Positions 59,015 through 64,000 of a DNA stretch of 64,000 bases are shown piece after piece. The position numbers and the translations under genes are program-made. The DNA is from an uncultured Opitutaceae bacterium. GTDB taxonomy: Bacteria > Verrucomicrobiota > Verrucomicrobiia > Opitutales > Opitutaceae. Within the stretch, counting starts at the first letter, position 1. Each line of letters opens with the position of its first letter. The notes under the pieces were generated by a model. It was not told where the DNA came from and did no database searches. It saw only the letters and a list, made by a program, of their open reading frames with translations. Where the stretch lies: the NCBI GenBank assembly GCA_903929355.1, contig CAIYUN010000038.1, forward strand, positions 19,573 to 83,572, read 5' to 3'.

Positions 59015-59112
59015 TCATGGTGATTGATCGTCATCAGCACCAGTTTGTCCGTTGAGCTCAGACCGGGCAGACACTTCAACTGGCTGGGTAGGATCCTGAC
59101 GTAGGGTGGCAA
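58870..59112 (-). CDS. Possible small helix-turn-helix ORF overlapping the RepA-like gene
   Basis: The frame of 80 codons, MPPYVRILPSQLKCLPGLSS, then TDKLVLMTINHHDRTNRSYQ, has the feel of a replication-associated winged-helix N-terminus (KLxLMxINxHD). The remainder (RRSRSGAAVRTHTPS) is basic and low-complexity. It overlaps the last 98 bp of the RepA-like frame in a different phase. It may be a real coupled gene truncated at its end, or chance. Confidence 0.35.
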   Translation of the reverse strand: MPPYVRILPSQLKCLPGLSSTDKLVLMTINHHDRTNRSYQGYVARNGGLLRHAGNRRSRSGAAVRTHTPSQWQPPATSRS

Positions 59113-59854
59113 GCAGTTCCATCACGGACTGACGCGTAGCGGCGGAATCGTTGGCATCGCTGCCCGCAATGACAGCCTCCCACGGGTCGACAACCAGCAC
59201 GTCCGGCCGATGCTTCGCCAAGGTCGCCTTCCAGCGGCCGTTGGCGGTGATCCCCGAAGTCGCCTTCGCGGCCGGAGTCCCACCGTCGGAATCTAGCTCG
59301 ATGAGGGCATCCTCCGGCGTGATGGGCGCCTGCACCAACAGATGCTGCTGCACCGCCATGAACTGATCGGCTGTGAGGGCACGCCCGATCAGCATCGACT
59401 GGAGCTCATCCTTCAGTCGTCGGCAGGAATTTTCATTGCCGACGAAAAGCCAAGTCCGGGGGTGCCCGCAGGTGGCAAGCCCCACCCACGGCTGCCCGGT
59501 GATCTGGTTGACCGCGAGCTGTAGCGCCAGACGTGACTTGCCCACGCCGCCAGGCCCGATGAGCAGCGCCGTTTCCCCCTCGCGCCAGATCACCTGGTCT
59601 TTCGCGATCTCCAGGATGGCGTCATCCTTGGGCGGGACATAGGCCATGAAGTCGGTCATCCGCCAAACCGTGAACTCAGGTTTGGCGCTGGCCACGGCTT
59701 GTGGGGGCGGAGTCCATACCTCGGTCAGAGGCTGGTCTTGGCTGGGTGTAGCCGGTCTCGGGCTGCTCCCGTTCTGTAGCGGGTGGGACAATGCCCCGTC
59801 CGCCACCCCGTGGGGGGTGGGGACATTGGCCCTTGCTGGGGTAGTGGCGTTCAA
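59015..59854 (-). CDS. RepA-like AAA ATPase (probably C-terminally truncated)
   Basis: This 279-residue protein is a RecA-fold RepA/DnaB-like ATPase of mobile islands. Walker A is LIGPGGVGKSRLALQLA, followed by WLFVGNENSCRRLKDELQ and Walker B PDVLVVDPWEAVI, then GSDANDSAATRQSVMELLAT. After LRQDPTQ (about residue 247) the sequence no longer looks like the family, which should continue to a strand and an arginine-rich loop; it ends 32 residues later. A frameshift or deletion near 59100 is likely. It overlaps the upstream excisionase-like gene (ATGA). Confidence 0.7.
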   Translation of the reverse strand: MNATTPARANVPTPHGVADGALSHPLQNGSSPRPATPSQDQPLTEVWTPPPQAVASAKPEFTVWRMTDFMAYVPPKDDAILEIAKDQVIWREGETALLIGPGGVGKSRLALQLAVNQITGQPWVGLATCGHPRTWLFVGNENSCRRLKDELQSMLIGRALTADQFMAVQQHLLVQAPITPEDALIELDSDGGTPAAKATSGITANGRWKATLAKHRPDVLVVDPWEAVIAGSDANDSAATRQSVMELLATLRQDPTQPVEVSARSELNGQTGADDDQSP

Positions 59855-60075
59855 TTGCCACCTCCACCATTGTCGAAACTTTTTCTCGCTTTGATCAAAA
59901 AGCGGGCAAGCTCAATGTCAGCTTGTTCTGGGTCAAATCGGACAATGCGGCCGAATTTGAAGTGACTAACGACTCCCGATTTGATCAATCTGTCTACTGA
60001 TCGAAGACCAATTTTCATCTTCGAAGCTAACTCCTGACGGGTGATATATTCCATCGAACAGTGAGCGGTTTTCAT
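59851..60075 (-). CDS. Excisionase-like helix-turn-helix protein
   Basis: The 74-residue protein contains EYITRQELASKMKIGLRSVD and RLIKSGVVSHFKFGRIVRFD, the MerR/AlpA-like helix-turn-helix of excisionases and DNA-binding anchors of integrative elements. Its ATG is either 60075 or 60054 (MEYITRQEL). Its stop overlaps the RepA-like start. Such xis-repA pairs are typical of small integrative islands. Confidence 0.75.
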   Translation of the reverse strand: MKTAHCSMEYITRQELASKMKIGLRSVDRLIKSGVVSHFKFGRIVRFDPEQADIELARFLIKARKSFDNGGGGN

Positions 60076-60449
60076 CCGCACCAACGTTTTAACTAGCTCG
60101 CTGAATTGAAGGGGTTCAGCGACGATCCTGACGAACAGACACTTTGACCGCCCACCAATGACCAACTGCAGTCACCGGTGGAGAATCCTGCGCGATTCAC
60201 GAACCATCCAAGCATTCACGTATCGAGGGAGGAGATGACGACAATTTTTCGCCTCGGTTTCAAGACTTTTTTGAAAATATTCACCAGTGGATCTTCAGCG
60301 CCAAGAGTGCTGTCTAACAGTTTCTAACATAAAAGTGGCATTTTGTGGCAGCTTCTGGCATTTTGGCCGTTTTAGGCCAGTTGCCGCAAGCTGCCAGCAG
60401 TCGCCAAGAAGCGCAAAATGACGCCTTGACAGGACGATAAAAAAGCCTC
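60076..60449. other. Gene-free right end of island 2
   Basis: No gene is seen. TCTAACAG-TTTCTAACAT at 60313-60330 repeats the motif at 57117-57136. TGGCATTTTG occurs twice within 60337-60364 (GTGGCATTTTGTGGC and CTGGCATTTTGG). These look like recombinase-binding repeats next to the attachment site. Confidence 0.55.
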
Positions 60450-60497
60450 CTCATAACCTGAAGGTCGTTGGTTCAAATCCAACCCCTGCACCCAATT
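60450..60497 (+). repeat. Right attachment repeat of island 2 (48 bp)
   Basis: This copy of the 3' half of tRNA-fMet plus AATT has no 5' half and so is not a tRNA gene. Confidence 0.92.
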
Positions 60498-60608
60498 TCC
60501 CGCCGGACACCGGTGGGTAGGCATAGAAAACGCCGTTCTTTGATTGGAAAGCAACCAATCGCGCCCGCGCGGCCCTTTTGGGCCGGCGCCAGGGTGCGTC
60601 ATATTTTC

Positions 60609-60960
60609 GGGGGTGTTCCGGATTCGACCCTCGGTTGGAGTGCGCCGCCGCCCTTCGGGAGCGAAGGACTCCCGTTAATCCCCCTTCAAAACAACAAACG
60701 GCAACATCGAAGAGATGCCTCTGGCAGCCTAAGTGCAGCCACGTTTGCCCGCCGACACCTGCTAGGCGGAGCGAACGACGACAGCAGGCATAGCGCGCGG
60801 AGCCATCCGCGGTTTGCGCGCCGTATCTTCCCCCGGGGATTGGTCCGCATTCAAGCGCGTGTGATCGCGTGGTGCGGGCGAGATTAATATCACGCCATGA
60901 GGGTGGACGCGGTGTGCAAAGGCCAGGGGCACGCGGGTTCAACTCCCGCCACCTCCACCA
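60609..60960 (+). ncRNA. ssrA: Transfer-messenger RNA
   Basis: The 352-nt gene has a tRNA-like domain. The 5' acceptor GGGGGTG (60609-60615) pairs with CACCTCC (60950-60956), and the 5' part continues TTCCGGATTCGACCC, the tmRNA signature. The 3' part is GCGGGTTCAACTCCCGC then ACCTCCACCA. The tag frame ends N-G-N-I-E-E-M-P-L-A-A-stop (60697-60732), with the hydrophobic LAA end recognised by ClpXP. TATTTT immediately before the 5' end is too close to be a -10. The gene is also the integration site of the next element. Confidence 0.93.
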
Positions 60961-61030
60961 TTTAACTGCTGATATTCAGCAGCTTAAGTTTTCGATGAAG
61001 CTAGGTTGCCAGTTGATGTGGCAACCTAAC

Positions 61031-61750
61031 ATGAGCCACAGTCAATCGTTCGTTGTCTCCCGCTTCAAAAACCGCAACGGCGCCACCTCGTGGCGCGTCT
61101 CCGGCCTCCTGGCCGGCGTGCGCATCCGGCGGAACTTCCCCTCCCTTGAGGAGGCCGCCGCCGAGAAGACCGCCCTTGAGCAATCAGCCCTCCAGGGGAC
61201 CTCCAGTGGCCCCAGGGCGGCCACCACGTTCCTGACCGCCGACCAACTGCGCGACGCCGAGGCCGCGTTCCGCCGGCTGGACGGCCACCCCACCTTGAAG
61301 ACCTGCAACAACCGGCGGGGCATCCTCAGCACGCTTTTCACCTTCGCGTTCCAGAAGGAATGGCTCCCCACCAACCCGGTGGAAAAGACCAAGCACCACC
61401 GGCTCAACCACCGACGCGGCACCGCGGCCACGATCAACGCCAAGCAGGCGCAAGCCTTGATGACCCACGTCGAGGGGTTCGAGCAGGGAGCCTTGGTGCC
61501 GTATTTTGCGCTGTGTTTGTTCGCGGGCATCCGGCCCTCCATCTACGACGGTGAGATTTCCCGCCTCCAGCCGGCCTCGGTGCGCATCGAGACGGGGACG
61601 ATCCACATTGAGCCGGAGGTCTCCAAGGTTCGCACGAAGCGCCTGGTGGCGATCCAGCCGAACCTCGCGGCCTGGCTGCGCGCCTACTTGATCGGGCGAA
61701 CTAATGATCGTGGGAGTTATGCCAACATCCTCAATGGCACGTTCAAGTAA
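61031..61750 (+). pseudogene. Truncated tyrosine recombinase after ssrA
   Basis: A 239-codon frame from MSHSQSFVVSRFKNRNGATS. Arm-binding start and the motif FAGIRPSIYDGEISRL (catalytic Arg) are present, as is the SKVRTKR Lys region. The C-terminal third with His, His/Trp and the nucleophile Tyr is missing: near 61690 the frame runs into the antisense of the SIR2-like gene. Compared with the island 1 integrase it also lacks about 80 residues between LDGHP and TLKTCNNRR, an in-frame internal deletion. It is probably the left end of a third island at the tmRNA 3' end. Confidence 0.8.
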
Positions 61751-62155
61751 CTTGTCGAAATTGGTCGTTATGATAATTCGAACATATCCGCCCAACGCGA
61801 GTTGCGCTATCGCCTTGTGGGCTTCGCTAGGGCATTTTACTCCCGTCTCTCTCTCCAAGGCCGTCGGCTCAAAATAGTCCCGGAGCAGCTGTTGGCGCTC
61901 GGTTGGCGTTTTTGCCAGCTGTCCGAGCAGTTGGCTATAGGAGGGTTCAATGCCGTACTTGGCACGAAACCATGCCGCGGGATCGATTCCACAGTCCGAA
62001 TCCTGTAGTTTTGCGACACGTCGAATTAGGTCCAGAACAACCTCCCAACCCGTGGGTATTCCGGATGGGCGCGAGATGCCAGAACCGAGCAAAAGCGCAT
62101 ATACTCCTTTGTTGGAATAAAGAGAAAATGACAGGGAGACCAACGGATCAATCAT
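61688..62155 (-). pseudogene. N-terminal fragment of a SIR2-like (defence-type) protein
   Basis: 156 codons from MIDPLVSLSFSLYSNKGVYA, containing the NAD-binding SIR2 loop LLLGSGISRPSGIPTGWEV and the IIITTNFDKLLERAI (TxNxD) motif. The continuing HG motif and the rest (many members exceed 900 residues) are gone: after IISSPDQ the frame enters the antisense of the integrase. SIR2 domains in phage-defence proteins hydrolyse NAD when infected. The fragment lacks a complete active site and is presumed inactive. Confidence 0.8.
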
Positions 62156-62236
62156 GCGAATGATATTTGAGGGAAACTGAACATTGTGGATACGGTGTAT
62201 CTTTGTGATGCATTCAGGCGTTAGGTTAACGAATAA

Positions 62237-62575
62237 TTATCTCGGGACAATGGAATTAGCCAGCCCGGAGAATAGTTGCATATAGGCTTCGAATATAGTA
62301 ATATTCAGACCCTTTGTGTTTTTCCCAAAGAAGCTCCCTGCCGCTCCACTCAGGAGCTCTCCAGCGGTGAAACCTTGCCCTAAAGAGGTTTCCGTGGCGC
62401 GCTGTAAAATGGTGTTTGCGGCAGCCTTAAATGCCGATTTGCATTTATTAGAAGCATGGGCAACGCGGTTACGAATGTGGATCGCTTGCTTTAATTGGTC
62501 ATTTGCTCTGAGGAGTTGTAGTTTATAGGGGGCTCCGGATGCAAAGAAGAGTTCAGCGAGTTGGATTATGGCTAG
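62237..62575 (-). pseudogene. C-terminal fragment of a HEPN-like protein
   Basis: On the minus strand a frame with no start ends TAA at 62237. It reads AIIQLAELFFASGAPYKLQL, then IRNRVAHASNKCKSAFKAAA, ELLSGAAGSFFGKN and TIFEAYMQLFSGLANSIVPR. RNRVAH fits the R-x4-H active site of HEPN ribonuclease domains. The N-terminus is lost at about 62572 where the isomerase-like gene begins. It lies 81 bp upstream of the SIR2-like fragment on the same strand, so the two were probably a two-gene operon. Confidence 0.55.
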
Positions 62576-63342
62576 GCTTTTCGACCGGGGCCTTGGCTCT
62601 GGGTGATTTTGCAGCTGCCACGAATTGGATGGTTCGTCACCACGTCAAGATCATCGAGCTGTCCGCCCTTCGATTCGATGAGCTTGAGCCGCTAGTGGCC
62701 AGACTGCCCGAGATTCCAATCAAGGAGTTCACCTACGTCTCGTTTCACGCGCCCAGTTTTTTCAAGCAAGATCAAGAGCGGCGGGTCATTGAGCTGCTAC
62801 GGGCGGTTAAAGACCGTGGATGGAACATCATCGTCCACCCGGATGTGCTCTACAGGCCGAGGCTCTGGGCCGACTTTGGCCCGCAGCTCCTCATTGAAAA
62901 CATGGACCGGCGCAAGGCCACGGGCAGGACGGTTGAGGAACTCACTCTACTTTTTTCAAAATTGCCCGAGGCCAGGCTCTGTCTGGATGTCGCGCACGCA
63001 CGGCAGCTCGACACCTCGCTTAAGTTGCTCAGCGATCTTATTTCCATGTTTTGGGACCGTGTCGCGGAAGTGCATATCAGTGAATTGGATTCCATGTGTC
63101 ACCATCGACCCATGTCAAACGGTGCTGTTATTGACTATCAACGATTTGCACGTTGGCTCGGGGACAGAAAGCACGTAATTATTGAATCTGCTCTGGAGGC
63201 ATACGATGACGAAGTTTGGATCAAGGAATTTCACGAAGCAGAACGGTCCTTGGGACAGCATACAGGAGAAAGAACCGATGGTCGGGTGGCTCGCGAGCGG
63301 CCGCATGGATGGAGTCGGCGTCGGTTGGCCGGCGCGACGTAG
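62539..63342 (+). CDS. Sugar phosphate isomerase/epimerase-like protein, both ends doubtful
   Basis: The 267-codon frame encodes a TIM-barrel AP-endonuclease-2-type domain: LGFSTGALALGDF, VKIIELSALRFDELEPLV, FTYVSFHAP, IIVHPDVLYRP, LLIENMDRRKATGRTVEEL, CLDVAHARQLDTS and VAEVHISELDS. The metal ligands (Glu in IENMD, His/Asp in LDVAHA) are seen. Homology begins at about residue 12 (62572); the first residues come from antisense HEPN sequence, so ATG 62539 may be a captured start. The last 40 codons (after IKEFHEAERSLG) are Arg/Gly-rich and look like non-native tail. Confidence 0.65.
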   Translation: MQRRVQRVGLWLGFSTGALALGDFAAATNWMVRHHVKIIELSALRFDELEPLVARLPEIPIKEFTYVSFHAPSFFKQDQERRVIELLRAVKDRGWNIIVHPDVLYRPRLWADFGPQLLIENMDRRKATGRTVEELTLLFSKLPEARLCLDVAHARQLDTSLKLLSDLISMFWDRVAEVHISELDSMCHHRPMSNGAVIDYQRFARWLGDRKHVIIESALEAYDDEVWIKEFHEAERSLGQHTGERTDGRVARERPHGWSRRRLAGAT

Positions 63343-64000
63343 GGTGTGGCCTACCAAAGAAATCCACAGGGTCACCTTGTCGGCCCCGGCGGGCGAGTCC
63401 CCGGGTGAACTGTAGCGACTCGGCTTCAGGCATGGCGGGCCGAGGGCTTGGGATGGGAGCCATGCCGCCCAAATCCGCCAAGGCGAGAATAGCGGCACGC
63501 CGGCAGGGCAGCCCTCCCAACGACCAACAACCGATTGAGCCCCTGCGGCGGCGGCGCATCGAGCTTGCCGGCCGGATGGGGCAAACTTGGACTCGACGCG
63601 TGGGCAACAGGCATTGGCCTTTGCCTCGGCCTAGGCCGCCATCGGCTCGACGGACGGCACTCGCGCCGGGACCGCAACCGGCGCCGCCCATTCTGCCCAG
63701 GCTGCCATCGGAAACCGCCCAAAACCTGCCTTGCGGGGCAAAAACCAATTATCACCGATAGCAACGGTGGGGTTTGTGCTTGTTTGCCGCGCCGTTCCTC
63801 CTCGGAAATCGCATGATGATGGGGGTAAACAGAATCGCAATTCCGGGCGTAAGCGAACCATGAAAGCTTTTGTAATTATCATTATAGTATCATGATACGA
63901 TATGTGTGTAAGGGCATATCGTGCCCTTACAGCCTGTCGTCGCCGATCCTATAATCCTACCCGCCCCGCAATTCTGGGACGGAGGACGGAGGGGGGAGGG
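63343..64000. other. Non-coding or decayed end of window
   Basis: No credible gene was found on either strand. Visible structures are a 12-bp palindrome GTATCATGATAC (63887-63898) and a perfect hairpin GTAAGGGCA (63908-63916) with TGCCCTTAC (63922-63930) around 5 nt. I did not find a copy of the tmRNA 3' end, so the right boundary of the third island is not in the window. Confidence 0.55.

Noticed and set aside
60450..60497. Second tRNA-Met gene
   Set aside because: Only the 3' half from the anticodon loop is present, so it is an attachment repeat.
63216..63882. Several overlapping ORFs at the window end
   Set aside because: All are Arg/Pro/Gly-rich, overlap on both strands and show no motif, so they appear to be chance frames in GC-rich non-coding DNA.

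Overview
The window is GC-rich chromosomal DNA from a Verrucomicrobiota bacterium, most likely of the Opitutaceae type. The main evidence is a pair of genes that look like Verru_Chthon cassette proteins A and C (28077-34028), the coding style with high-GC third positions, and several families of short intergenic repeats. This placement comes from recognising families by eye, not from a search.

Layout. 1-8623: the start of a secreted hydrolase-like protein, an MFS transporter, two hypotheticals, DNA topoisomerase III, two related Gly/Arg-rich membrane-anchored proteins and a gamma-glutamylcyclotransferase-like protein. 8659-10245: small SRP RNA, dnaX with an A10 slippery tract at its 3' end, and a -1 frame ORF. 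10848-14644: a stress/storage-like group (two DUF2934 proteins, two ferritin-like proteins, dodecin, MarC, STAS-like, small membrane proteins). 14773-15042: a comM fragment.

15348-25473: a 10 kb integrative island in tRNA-Asp, bounded by a 27-bp direct repeat. It holds a tyrosine recombinase, a metal-related module (TonB receptor/DJ-1/YHS chimera, membrane proteins, YHS/CusF-like lipoprotein, outer-membrane barrel, HupE) and a Fic/AbrB pair with 23-bp-spaced operator-like iterons.

25651-45565: a PQQ-like beta-propeller protein, the Verru_Chthon genes, mnmE, a permuted ATP-grasp/alpha-E protein, a phosphopantetheinyl transferase divergent from an NRPS-like protein with the architecture of membrane poly-amino-acid synthetases (A-PCP then three TM-pair/beta-helix units), and amtB-glnK. 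45620-56735: housekeeping genes (hexapeptide protein, trpS, tyrA-aroA-cmk-plsC, FGE-like protein, PIN/TRAM protein, DUF983, rpsB-tsf).

56957-60497: initiator tRNA carrying a second, decayed 3.5 kb island with a 48-bp direct repeat. It contains an integrase stub, a HEAT-like exported protein and a RepA-like/excisionase pair. 60609-60960 is tmRNA (ssrA), itself followed by a third, truncated integrase that abuts broken SIR2-like and HEPN-like genes, probably defence remnants, and a sugar isomerase-like gene. The end of the window is non-coding or too decayed to call.

Taken together, a conventional core is punctuated by three integration sites (tRNA-Asp, tRNA-fMet, tmRNA). The strongest candidate for unusual biology is the NRPS-like/PPTase pair. 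The dnaX slippage site, the receptor chimera and the SIR2/HEPN remnant come next.
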